Below, in pieces: positions 19,201-28,751 of a stretch of 64,000 nucleotides of DNA. The first letter of the stretch is position 1. The number at the start of each line of letters is the position of its first letter. The notes beneath the pieces are model-generated. The model did not search any database. It was not told where the DNA came from and saw only the letters and a program-made list of their open reading frames with translations. Origin of the DNA: an uncultured Altererythrobacter sp. (GTDB taxonomy: Bacteria > Pseudomonadota > Alphaproteobacteria > Sphingomonadales > Sphingomonadaceae); the NCBI GenBank assembly GCA_913055875.1, contig CAJXJY010000002.1:1-64000 (forward strand), in the 5' to 3' direction. A program made the translations under genes and the position numbers.

Positions 19201-21099
19201 ATGCGTCATACTCTCTCGTTGGTTGGTCGAATAACAACCGCACTTTTCCGGGACGAGAGAGCAAACTCTCTACCGATATTTGCAGCGTCTCTTTTCCCCC
19301 TGCTGGCGGTGGTCGGCGGAGGGGTCGATGCGAGCCGCGGCTATCTGACCAAGACCCAGCTCCAGAGCGCCTGCGATGCGGGGGTGCTTGCCGGCCGCCG
19401 CGCGATGGCCAAGAGCGGCGCCTACGAAGATGCCGAGAAAGCGAAGGCGCTGCGGCTGTTCGATGCCAATTTCGATGCCGGGCTGCTCGAAGCGAGCAAC
19501 GTTTCGTTCGTGACGCAGGCGGGCAATGAAGGCGACGTGACCGGGCGCGCGACCGCGCGGATTCCGACGCTGATCATGCACTTCTTCGGCAGCGACGATC
19601 TGTCGTTCGATGTGGACTGCATGGCCGAACTGCAGATCGCCAACACCGATGTGATGTTCGTGCTCGACACGACCGGCTCGATGGCGGGAACGCGGATCGC
19701 CGGCCTGCGCGATGCGGTGCGCGATTTCCATTCCACGATCGCCTCCTCGGTCGTCGATGACGATGTGCGCGTGCGCTACGGCTTCGTGCCCTACGGCATG
19801 ACGGTCAACGCCAAGACGCTGCTGGTCGATGGAGACATGCCGGCCGACTATATCTCCGACACCGTTTCCTACCAGTCGCGCCGCTTCGCGTTTACGACGC
19901 CGAAGCATATCGGCACGGCGGGTTCCCCGAACACCGTGGTCGAGACCTACGGCAGTTCGATCACCAGCTCGCAATGCGACAAATACGGCGACAACGATTA
20001 CCCGTCGAACGGCAACAACCCGGTCAACAGCGGAACCGCGCCGAACAACACGACGCAGGTCACCTACAGCAAGCGGTCGTGGAGCAAGACCTCGGGCAGC
20101 GGCAGCAGTGCCAAGGGCACGTGCAAGCGCGACAAGCGCACGGTGGTGACGACCTACCACACGGTCTACGAGAATTCCGGCTACTGGCGCTACGTCCAGA
20201 CCACGCTCGACGTCGCGCCGCTCAAGACCTTCGGCAATTACCAAATCGCGACCAACGCCAACAGCTCCGCCACCACGCCGGGTTACGGTTTCCACGACGT
20301 GCGCACGCTGGCGCAGATGTCGGGCACCACCGGCCTGACCAAGACCAGCTACACATGGGGCGGCTGCATCGAGGAGCGGGCCACCGTCCAGGATGCGACG
20401 ATGAACCCGGTGCCCTGGGGCGCGACCGATCTCGACATCAACTCCGCACCCGACAGCGACGATACCCGGTGGAAGCCCTATTTCGGCCCGGTCGAGTTCT
20501 ACCGCAACAACAATTACACCTATGTCGATTCGAGCACCAACCTGTCGAGCGTGACCGAATACTGCCCGGCGCCGATGAAGCTCTATCAGCAGGTCGACCT
20601 CACGCCGAACGTTATCCCGGGCTGGCTCAACACCTATCTCAACAATCTCACCGCCGCGGGCGGGACCTATCACGATATCGGCATGATCTGGGGCGGTCGC
20701 CTCGGCAGTCCGAACGGCATCTTCGCCGACGTGGTCGACGACGAGCCCGACCGCTCGACCAGCCGCCACGTGATCTTCATGACCGATGGCGAGATGGCGC
20801 CCGAAACGGACTATTACTCCGCCTACGGGCTCGAAAGATACGACAACCGCGTCGCGCCCAAGGATACCGACCGCACCGGCCTCGTCGCATGGCACAATGC
20901 CCGCTTCGTCGCCGCCTGCAACGCGATCAAGGACGAAGGCTATACCGTGTGGGTGATCGGCTTCGGGTCGAGCCTGACCGACCAGATGAAGGCCTGCGCC
21001 ACCGGACACCGCGCCTATTTCTCCAACAACGTCACCGAATTGCGCGCGACCTTCCGCTACATCGCCTCGCAGGTCGCCGATCTGAGGCTCGGCGCATGA
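19201..21099 (+). CDS. TadG-like pilus assembly protein with von Willebrand A domain
   Basis: A 632-residue protein. The N-terminus has a TadE/TadG-type segment (LPIFAASLFPLLAVVGGGVDASR), the short cytoplasmic head and membrane helix that resemble a pseudopilin, followed by a periplasmic vWA domain with the MIDAS motif VLDTTGSMAG (first Asp at residue 156). A long Ser/Thr/Asn/Tyr-rich insert (residues ~240-360) separates the two halves of the vWA fold; the final part (VIFMTDGEM; YTVWVIGFG) completes it. Members of this family work with the Tad/Flp pilus, but no tadA-type ATPase is present in this window. Its stop overlaps the next start. Confidence 0.85.
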   Translation: MRHTLSLVGRITTALFRDERANSLPIFAASLFPLLAVVGGGVDASRGYLTKTQLQSACDAGVLAGRRAMAKSGAYEDAEKAKALRLFDANFDAGLLEASNVSFVTQAGNEGDVTGRATARIPTLIMHFFGSDDLSFDVDCMAELQIANTDVMFVLDTTGSMAGTRIAGLRDAVRDFHSTIASSVVDDDVRVRYGFVPYGMTVNAKTLLVDGDMPADYISDTVSYQSRRFAFTTPKHIGTAGSPNTVVETYGSSITSSQCDKYGDNDYPSNGNNPVNSGTAPNNTTQVTYSKRSWSKTSGSGSSAKGTCKRDKRTVVTTYHTVYENSGYWRYVQTTLDVAPLKTFGNYQIATNANSSATTPGYGFHDVRTLAQMSGTTGLTKTSYTWGGCIEERATVQDATMNPVPWGATDLDINSAPDSDDTRWKPYFGPVEFYRNNNYTYVDSSTNLSSVTEYCPAPMKLYQQVDLTPNVIPGWLNTYLNNLTAAGGTYHDIGMIWGGRLGSPNGIFADVVDDEPDRSTSRHVIFMTDGEMAPETDYYSAYGLERYDNRVAPKDTDRTGLVAWHNARFVAACNAIKDEGYTVWVIGFGSSLTDQMKACATGHRAYFSNNVTELRATFRYIASQVADLRLGA

Positions 21100-21698
21100 A
21101 TGCGCTGCGCGCGCTCCGCGGGTCGGAGCGGGGTGCGACGCTGGTCGAGTTCGCGCTCATCGCGCCGGTCCTGTTCGTGTTCGTCTTCGGTGTGCTCGAT
21201 CTCGGCTACGGCCTCTACATGCAGTCGGTACTGCAAGGGGTGGTGCAGGATGCCGCGCGCGATTCGGGCCTCGAAAGCGGCAAGACCAACAAGAATGCGA
21301 TCGACCAGAACATCGTTGCGAGCGTGCGCGGCGTGATGCCGTTCCTGAAAGCGAGCGACATCCAGCTCAAGCGGGTCAATTACGAATCCTTCAGCGATGT
21401 CGGCGTGGCCGAGGATTTCGACGATACCAACGGCAACGACGAATACGACGATACCGAATGCTTTACCGACCGGAACAACAACACGGTCTGGGACGAGGAT
21501 CTCGGCGCGAGCGGCCTCGGCGGTGCGGACGACGTGGTTTATTACCAGGTCGACGTGGCTTACGACCGGCTGTTCCCGCTGTGGTCGCTGATCGGCCTGT
21601 CGCAGCGCACGACCGCGCAGGCGACAACCGTGCTGCGCAGCCAGCCCTTCGGCGAGCAGGCGACGCGCAAGACCGTGCGCATCTGTCCGGGAGCCTGA
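21096..21698 (+). CDS. TadE-family pseudopilin-like protein
   Basis: A 200-residue protein whose N-terminus has the TadE pattern: a basic head (RALRGSERG), then ATLVEFALIAPVLFVFVFGV with the conserved Glu after the processing-like position, followed by a membrane-proximal helix (LQGVVQDAARDSGLESG). The C-terminal domain is periplasmic and contains an acidic Asp-rich stretch (DDTNGNDEYDDTE) resembling a calcium-binding loop. The start overlaps the stop of the TadG-like gene (ATGA). It probably forms a minor pseudopilin of a Tad-type machine. Confidence 0.85.
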   Translation: MNALRALRGSERGATLVEFALIAPVLFVFVFGVLDLGYGLYMQSVLQGVVQDAARDSGLESGKTNKNAIDQNIVASVRGVMPFLKASDIQLKRVNYESFSDVGVAEDFDDTNGNDEYDDTECFTDRNNNTVWDEDLGASGLGGADDVVYYQVDVAYDRLFPLWSLIGLSQRTTAQATTVLRSQPFGEQATRKTVRICPGA

Positions 21699-21700
21699 CG

Positions 21701-22342
21701 ATGAAAACGCTTAAAGCACTGCATGCGATCGCGGTCGACCGGGCGGGGGTCGCGTTCATCGAATTCGCCTACAGCCTGCCGATCATGGTCGCGCTCGGGC
21801 TCGGCGGGCTCGAACTGGTCAATTACACCACGGTGCACCTGCGGGTGAACCAGGTCGCGATCTCGCTCGCCGACAACGCCTCGCGCGCCAAGCAGGAAGT
21901 CGCGGGCAGCAATCCGCGGTTCCGCGAGCTCGACGCCAACGAGTCGTTCAAGGCCGCACAGCTGCAGGGCGGCAATCTGGATTTGCTGACGAACGGCCGG
22001 CTGGTGCTGTCGAGCCTCGAAGTCAATTCCTCGAGCGGGCAGTGGATTCACTGGCAGCGCTGCCAGGGCGCGAAGGCGCATGCGTCGAGCTATGGCGGGC
22101 AGGGCACCGGCGCGAGCGGTACCGGTTTTGCCGGGATGGGCACAGGCAGCCGCCAGGTTCAGGCCGAAGCCAATTTCGCCATCATGTTCGCCGAAGTGTT
22201 CTACGACTACCAGCCGCTGGTGCTGAGCGGGTTCATCCCCAACCAGACGATCCGCAAGACCGCGGCGATGTATGTCCGCGACGACCGCGACCTGACGGGC
22301 ATCTACAATCCGAGCCCGAGCGCGTCGGTAAGCAGCTGCTGA
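21701..22342 (+). CDS. Second TadE-family pseudopilin-like protein
   Basis: A 213-residue protein starting 2 bases after the previous stop. The basic head (VDRAG) is followed by VAFIEFAYSLPIMVALGLGGLELVNY, again a TadE-type signature with the Glu at the expected place. The rest is a periplasmic domain with a Gly/Ala/Ser-rich stretch (QGTGASGTGFAGMGTGS) and a C-terminal Cys. Together with the two genes before it, it forms a TadG-TadE-TadE trio transcribed as one unit. Confidence 0.82.
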   Translation: MKTLKALHAIAVDRAGVAFIEFAYSLPIMVALGLGGLELVNYTTVHLRVNQVAISLADNASRAKQEVAGSNPRFRELDANESFKAAQLQGGNLDLLTNGRLVLSSLEVNSSSGQWIHWQRCQGAKAHASSYGGQGTGASGTGFAGMGTGSRQVQAEANFAIMFAEVFYDYQPLVLSGFIPNQTIRKTAAMYVRDDRDLTGIYNPSPSASVSSC

Positions 22343-22347
22343 CGGGT

Positions 22348-22677
22348 ATGAACCGCAATCTCGCAGGACTCGTCGCGCTCGTGGTGATCGGGGTCGCGCT
22401 GCTGCTGACCCAGGAGGGCGGGGGCATAGCCCGGCTGATCGGTCGCGTGCCGCTGGGGGTGGGGCAGCCGCCGGCCGTGGTCGAACTCGACGGACAGGTT
22501 CCCCCGAGCTCCGAACTGGCGGTCGGCTCCGGTTCGACCGGGACGGTCGTCTACGAGGAGGAGGAGGAGGAGGAGGAAGACTTCGTCGAGTTCGACGAAG
22601 AGTCCGACAATGCCGACGGGCTGGAAGACGTCGGTGAATCCGAAATGGAGCTCACGGAGCCGGAAACCGGCGAGTAG
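22348..22677 (+). CDS. Membrane-anchored protein with long acidic tail
   Basis: A 109-residue product that follows the TadE-like gene by 5 bases. One N-terminal membrane segment (LAGLVALVVIGVALLLTQEG) is followed by a Pro/Gly/Ser linker and a strongly acidic C-terminal third with a run of eight Glu encoded by seven tandem GAG codons plus GAA. No domain is recognised. Its place at the end of the pilus-type operon suggests an envelope-associated accessory role, which is inference. Confidence 0.6.
   Translation: MNRNLAGLVALVVIGVALLLTQEGGGIARLIGRVPLGVGQPPAVVELDGQVPPSSELAVGSGSTGTVVYEEEEEEEEDFVEFDEESDNADGLEDVGESEMELTEPETGE
22555..22575 (+). repeat. GAG trinucleotide run
   Basis: Seven tandem GAG triplets inside the acidic-tail gene encode part of an eight-Glu run. 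Gain or loss of units changes the length of the tail in steps of one residue but does not shift the frame. Confidence 0.85.
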
Positions 22678-22708
22678 ACGGCGGTGGGAACACAGAGCTG
22701 TGAGGAAA

Positions 22709-22784
<76 letters not shown>

Positions 22785-22855
22785 ACTGCCATTTCGGCTG
22801 ATCCCCGAATCGGGGAAGGCGCCCATATAGCGATCCTTTCGCGCGTGAAAAGACC

Positions 22856-23971
22856 TTATGCGAAACGCGCGCGCGGAGCCTCGCGGTTCCAGCGGTTCAC
22901 CATCATCAGCGCGCCGATGCACATCATGTTGGTCAGCATCGACGAGCCGCCATGGCTCATGAAGGGTAGCGGGATGCCGACCACGGGCGCGAAGCCCATC
23001 ACCATCAGCAGGTTGATCGCGACGTAGAAGAAGATCGTCGCCACCATTCCGGCGGCGAGCAGGCGCGCGAAGCGGTCCTCGGTGTTGCGCGCGACCTGCA
23101 TGCCCCAACGCAGGATCAGCCCGAAGATCACGATCACCAGGATGCCGCCGAGCAGCCCCCATTCCTCGGCCATGGTGGCGAAGACGAAATCGGTGTGCGG
23201 CTCGGGCAGGTAGTCGAGATGGCTCTGCGACCCGTTGTTGAACCCCTTGCCGGTGATCCCGCCCGAACCGATCGCGATCTTCGACTGCATGATGTGGTAG
23301 CCGTCGCCGAGCGGATCGTTCTCGGGATCGAGAAAGGTCGTCACACGGCGCTGCTGGTAGTCCTTCAGCGCAAAGAAATAGGCCAGCGGCGCGACCGCCG
23401 CGGCCCCCGCGCCGCCGAGCGCGAACCATTTGAGCGGCAGCCCGGCGAGGAACATCACCACCGCCCCGCCGAAGGCGATCGCCAGCGCAGTGCCGAGATC
23501 GGGCTGGAGCAGCACCAGCGCCATCGGCATCGCGATCAGCGCGCCCGCCGGGATCAGCGCGCGCCACGAGACGATCATCGCCGGGGGCAGCGTGTCGTAG
23601 AATTTCGCCAGCGCGACCACGATTGCGGGTTTCATCAGCTCGGACGGCTGGATCCGGATGAAACCGAGCTCGAGCCATCGCTGGCTGCCGCCGCCCATCG
23701 CCCCGATCGCTTCGACACCGACCAGCATCACGAGAATGATCCCGTAGGCAGGAAAGGTCGCAAAGCGTACGAAATCGCGCCCGAACAGCGTGATCACCGC
23801 GGCGATGGCAAGGCACGCGCCGAAACGGATCAGGTGCGAATCGGCATAGGGCTCCCACGACCCGCCACCGGCCGAATAAAGCACCATCGCGCCGAACCCG
23901 ACGAGCACGAACAGCGGTATCAGCATTGCCCATGGCTGGCGCGCTATCGGAGCGGGTATGATCGAGTTCAT
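22856..23971 (-). CDS. rodA: Peptidoglycan glycosyltransferase RodA
   Basis: RodA is the SEDS-family polymerase that works with PBP2 in cell elongation. The 371-residue protein has about ten membrane segments and family motifs including LVGVEAIGAMGGGSQRWLE, the catalytic-site region QPDLGTALAIAFGG (with the essential Asp of the SEDS family near this part) and MSHGGSSML near the C-terminus. It overlaps the end of mrdA by the ATGA arrangement, so it is translated as part of the mre-mrd operon. Downstream lie a small GGGG/CCCC hairpin and tRNA-Lys. Confidence 0.96.
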   Translation of the reverse strand: MNSIIPAPIARQPWAMLIPLFVLVGFGAMVLYSAGGGSWEPYADSHLIRFGACLAIAAVITLFGRDFVRFATFPAYGIILVMLVGVEAIGAMGGGSQRWLELGFIRIQPSELMKPAIVVALAKFYDTLPPAMIVSWRALIPAGALIAMPMALVLLQPDLGTALAIAFGGAVVMFLAGLPLKWFALGGAGAAAVAPLAYFFALKDYQQRRVTTFLDPENDPLGDGYHIMQSKIAIGSGGITGKGFNNGSQSHLDYLPEPHTDFVFATMAEEWGLLGGILVIVIFGLILRWGMQVARNTEDRFARLLAAGMVATIFFYVAINLLMVMGFAPVVGIPLPFMSHGGSSMLTNMMCIGALMMVNRWNREAPRARFA

Positions 23972-26058
23972 TCCTCGGCCCCCACGTCCCGGGTCGGAGC
24001 CGACGGCGTCGGTGCGGCGGCATCGGGCGGGCCCGACACGCCGCTCGATGTCTCGTTGCGCGAGCTTACCGAGCCCGTCGCCAGGGCTTCGGGCTTGCGT
24101 GCCGCGACCCGGGCTTCGGCTTCGACGCGGTCGAAGATTTCCTCGTCGCGCGTGGGTGCCGGGGGCACGTCCTCACCTGCCGCGGCGGCGTAGGCGGCAT
24201 ATTTGCGCGTCAGCCGCTCCTGCGCGGTGCCGCCCCATTGTTCCTCGAGCGCGCGCAACGCTTCGAGTCCCTTCACCGGGTCGAACAGGAAAGTCATGAC
24301 GTCGCGCGCAATCGGATAGGCCGACCCCGATCCGCCGCCGTGCTCGATCACCACCGCGCCGGCGTAACGCGGCTTTTCGAGCGGGGCGAAGAACACGAAC
24401 AGCCCGTGGTCGCGATACTTCCACGGACCCGAGCGGCCGTCGGAGATGTTGAGCCCGACGACCTGCGCGGTACCCGTCTTGCCCGCCATCAGGATATCCT
24501 CGAGCGGCAAGCGCGCCCGCCCGGCCGTGCCCGGGCCGTTGACGACGTCGCTCATCGCGCGGCGTACATATTCGACGTTTTCGGGCTCGAAACCGGCACT
24601 CTTGAACACGCGGGGCTTGTCCGATTTCACCAGGCTGGGCTCGACCATCAGTCCGGTCGCGAGGCGCGACGTCATCACCGCCAGTTGCAGCGGATTGGCG
24701 AGGTAGTAGCCTTGTCCGATCGATGCGTTGACAGTGTCGTAGGGTTGCCATTCGCGGTCGTGCCGCTCGCGCAGCCATGCCGGCGAAGGGACCGTGCCGA
24801 AGAACTGGCTGGTGACCGGCAGCGGGAATTCCTGCTGCAAGCCCATCGACTTGGCGAAATTGGCGACATTCGCGAAGCCGACCTGCTGGGCGAAGTGATA
24901 GAAATAGCTGTCGCAGCTCTGGTAGATGCCCTTCGCCATGTCGACGACGCCGTGATTGCTCCAGCAGCGGAAGAAGCGGTTGCCGATCCGCCGCCCGCCG
25001 CCGCACACGATCTTCTCGTCGGGCGAGATCCCGGCCTGGAGGAAGGCCATCGAATGCATCGGCTTGACCGTCGAGCCGGGCGGGTAGAGGCCCTTCAGCA
25101 CCTTGTTGCGCAGCGGCACGCGCTCGTCCTCGCGCAGCATCGCGTATTCGACGCTGCCGATGCCGGAGGAAAAGCTGTTCGGATCGAAGCTGGGCATCGA
25201 GGCCATGCACAGCAATTCACCGGTATTGCAGTCCATCACCACGACCGAACCCGATTCGAGCCCGATCCGGCGAGCGGCGTAATCCTGCAGCGGGCCGTCG
25301 ATGGTCAGGCGCACCGGATCGCCTTGCACATCCGCTCTTGTATCGAGATCGCGCACGATCCGCCCGCCTGCGGTCACCTCGACCCGGCGCGCGCCCGGCT
25401 TGCCGCGCAATTCCTGCTCGAACTGCTTTTCGAGCCCGTCCTTGCCGATCTTGTAGCCCGGCGTGATGAGCAGCGGATTGGCCTCTTCCTCGTATTCCTC
25501 GGCATTGGCCGGTCCGACATAGCCGATCAGGTGCCCGACCGTCGGCCCGGTCGGATAGAAGCGCGAAAACCCGCGCTGCGGGATGACGCCGGGTATCTCG
25601 GGCAGGCGGACGCTGATCGCGGCGAACTGGTCGTAGGACAGGCCCGTCGCGACTTCGAGCGGCTGGAAATCGGGCGAGGTCTCGACCTTGTCGGCGAGGT
25701 CGCGCACGGCGTATTCGTCCAGTTCCAGCACCTCGGCGAGGACGGCGAAGGTGCGGTCCTTGTCGGTCAGCCGTTCGGGGATCAGGTCGACGCGGAAATC
25801 GGCGCGGTTGGAGGCGAGGGGGGCTCCGTTGCGGTCGAGAATCCAGCCGCGCCGCGGCGGGATCAGCGACAGGTTGACGCGGTTGCTCTCGGCCTCGACC
25901 TCGTATTTCTCGTTCTCGGCGATGGCGATATAGGCCATCCGTGCGGCGAGCAGTACGCCGACGCCGCCGCCGACCGAACCGAGCACGAAGCTGCGCCGGT
26001 CGTAGGTGTTGCTGAGCTTGGCCGAGCTGACGGTCTGGCGGGTTCCGAGCCCGGCCAT
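23968..26058 (-). CDS. mrdA: Penicillin-binding protein 2 (transpeptidase)
   Basis: PBP2 cross-links peptidoglycan during elongation and activates RodA. The 696-residue protein has an N-terminal membrane anchor (FVLGSVGGGVGVLLAARMAY), the dimerisation-domain segment NRVNLSLIPPRRGWILDRNG, and the transpeptidase domain with PGSTVKPM (nucleophile Ser329), SCD in the second motif and KTGTAQ in the third. The C-terminus is extended, Pro/Ala/Thr-rich and probably flexible. The ATG at 26058 shares one base with the mreD stop (TGATG) and gives the expected anchor. Confidence 0.96.
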   Translation of the reverse strand: MAGLGTRQTVSSAKLSNTYDRRSFVLGSVGGGVGVLLAARMAYIAIAENEKYEVEAESNRVNLSLIPPRRGWILDRNGAPLASNRADFRVDLIPERLTDKDRTFAVLAEVLELDEYAVRDLADKVETSPDFQPLEVATGLSYDQFAAISVRLPEIPGVIPQRGFSRFYPTGPTVGHLIGYVGPANAEEYEEEANPLLITPGYKIGKDGLEKQFEQELRGKPGARRVEVTAGGRIVRDLDTRADVQGDPVRLTIDGPLQDYAARRIGLESGSVVVMDCNTGELLCMASMPSFDPNSFSSGIGSVEYAMLREDERVPLRNKVLKGLYPPGSTVKPMHSMAFLQAGISPDEKIVCGGGRRIGNRFFRCWSNHGVVDMAKGIYQSCDSYFYHFAQQVGFANVANFAKSMGLQQEFPLPVTSQFFGTVPSPAWLRERHDREWQPYDTVNASIGQGYYLANPLQLAVMTSRLATGLMVEPSLVKSDKPRVFKSAGFEPENVEYVRRAMSDVVNGPGTAGRARLPLEDILMAGKTGTAQVVGLNISDGRSGPWKYRDHGLFVFFAPLEKPRYAGAVVIEHGGGSGSAYPIARDVMTFLFDPVKGLEALRALEEQWGGTAQERLTRKYAAYAAAAGEDVPPAPTRDEEIFDRVEAEARVAARKPEALATGSVSSRNETSSGVSGPPDAAAPTPSAPTRDVGAEE

Positions 26059-26615
26059 CAGCGCACCACCCTGACGCGCCGCAGTCGGAGCCGGTCGAGC
26101 CATGCCACCATCCGCGCGATAATGGGGAATAGCAGCAGCGACAGCAACAGCTGCGGGACCATCGCGACGGCCACCGGCAGGCCCGGAGGCGCTCCGGAGA
26201 ACAGCACCGCGGCGAGCAGGTAGGCGGTGAGAATCCCGCTCGCGATCGCCCAGTCGAGCGCGAAGCTGCGCCACGGCAGGCGCCGCTCGATGAGTTCGAT
26301 GGCGAGCATCGCGAGCGAGAACAGCAGGATCGCGCTGCCGAAGGGCTGGCCGCTGAACAGGTCGTCGAACAGGCCGAGCGGGAAGCCGGCCCAGACGGGC
26401 AGCACGCCGGGCTGGAACAGGCGCCAGCCGAGCAGCATCATCAGTCCGAGCGGCGGCAGAATCGGCAGTGCGGTGGCGACCGGCAGGATCTGTAGCAGCG
26501 AAGCGAGCAGGATCGATACCCACGGGACGATTGTCGCGCGCAGTGGCGAATGGTCGCGGTTGATGCGGCTGCCATAGGCATCGTGCCGTGCCTTGGGGTT
26601 GATCCGCTGGATCAT
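26058..26615 (-). CDS. mreD: Rod shape-determining protein MreD
   Basis: MreD is an inner-membrane member of the elongasome that links MreC to the MreB filaments. This 185-residue protein starts at 26615 with a cytosolic basic head (IQRINPKARHDAYGSRINRD), then about five hydrophobic segments, with the conserved WAGFPLGLFDDLFSGQPFGS in the middle, the best MreD marker. A basic C-terminus (RLRRVRVVR) ends it. It overlaps mreC upstream (ATGA) and mrdA downstream by one base. Confidence 0.93.
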   Translation of the reverse strand: MIQRINPKARHDAYGSRINRDHSPLRATIVPWVSILLASLLQILPVATALPILPPLGLMMLLGWRLFQPGVLPVWAGFPLGLFDDLFSGQPFGSAILLFSLAMLAIELIERRLPWRSFALDWAIASGILTAYLLAAVLFSGAPPGLPVAVAMVPQLLLSLLLFPIIARMVAWLDRLRLRRVRVVR

Positions 26616-27502
26616 TCGGAGATCGCCTGCTCGACCGGGATCTGCGCGGTTGCAACCGTTTCGCCCTGCCACACCGGCTGGACCGAAACGTAATCGGTCG
26701 CCGCCGGATCGCTGACGATCTGCGCCAGCGCGCCGTCGTCGGTTACTTCGGTGACGATCGCCACCGCGGTGCCGGGGCGGTAATAGCCGCCGGTGCCGCT
26801 GGTCACGAACATGTCGCCTTTCTTGAGCGGATTGATACCGAGATTGATCAGCCGGATCCGCAGCAGGCTGTCGCCGCGCCCTTCGGCGAAGGCGATCACG
26901 TCGCCTTCGGGGCGGCGCACGGGCAGCACCGACTGGCTGTCGGTCAGCAGCAGCACGCGCGCAGTGCTGGCGCCGACTTCGAGCACGCGCCCGACCACGC
27001 CCCGCGGGCTCCGTACCGGCATGCCGACCTCGACCCCCTCGTCGCGCCCGGCACCGATATAGCCGAAGCGGCGCGAACTTGCCGCCGACGAGCCGACGAA
27101 ACGCGTCACCGCGACGGGCTCGGCCTCGCTCGTGCTCAGTTCGAGCAATTGCTTGAGGCGGACGTTCTCCTGCGCCACCGCCTCGGCCTCGGCGAGGCGG
27201 ATGCGCGCGATCTCGAGTTCCTTGCGCAATTCGGCATTCTGGCTGCCGGCGCGGAAATAGCCGCCGATCGTGTCGAACAGGCCCTTGCCTTCGGCGCGCC
27301 CCGCGGCGGTCGCCTGAACCGCCGGTTCCACGGTGTCGCGGGCGACGTTGCGCGGGCCGCTGAAACTGTCGGGCCGCCACAGCGAGAGCGCGAGCAAGGC
27401 CGCGCCCAGCAGCGCACCGGCGGTCGCGAGCACATAGCCCGTGAACACTCCGTATTGCGCCCTACGCGAATAGCTCGAGCGCCGCTGTTCGCTCGGCGCC
27501 AT
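26612..27502 (-). CDS. mreC: Rod shape-determining protein MreC
   Basis: MreC is a bitopic membrane protein that positions the wall-synthesis machinery. The 296-residue product has a short cytosolic N-terminus, one membrane helix (VLATAGALLGAALLALSLW), a coiled-coil (LRKELEIARIRLAEAEAVAQENVRLKQLL, residues ~75-105) and the beta-rich C-terminal domain with GVEVGMPVRSPRGVVGRV and a GDMFVTSG.GG..RPG motif. It follows mreB by 13 bases. Length is typical. Confidence 0.95.
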   Translation of the reverse strand: MAPSEQRRSSYSRRAQYGVFTGYVLATAGALLGAALLALSLWRPDSFSGPRNVARDTVEPAVQATAAGRAEGKGLFDTIGGYFRAGSQNAELRKELEIARIRLAEAEAVAQENVRLKQLLELSTSEAEPVAVTRFVGSSAASSRRFGYIGAGRDEGVEVGMPVRSPRGVVGRVLEVGASTARVLLLTDSQSVLPVRRPEGDVIAFAEGRGDSLLRIRLINLGINPLKKGDMFVTSGTGGYYRPGTAVAIVTEVTDDGALAQIVSDPAATDYVSVQPVWQGETVATAQIPVEQAISE

Positions 27503-27515
27503 GATCGTGGTCTCC

Positions 27516-28559
<1,044 letters not shown>

Positions 28560-28751
28560 TTAGGACCGATTCCGTATAATTCTTGGGCGCTTGCCGCAGT
28601 CTCCTGCGGCCACCACGACCCGGTTATGACAGGAAGTCGCGGCTCTCTACCGAAAGTGGCGGAAAAAAGCCAAAAATTTGTGCGAAAGAGATGGTAAATG
28701 TCCACCGCGCACCTCGAATTTGCGGCGCTTCGCCGCTAGGCTGCGATTTCG

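Noticed and set aside
22555-22575. GAG run as a phase-variation switch
   Set aside because: It is a trinucleotide run inside the frame, so slippage changes length but cannot switch the gene off.
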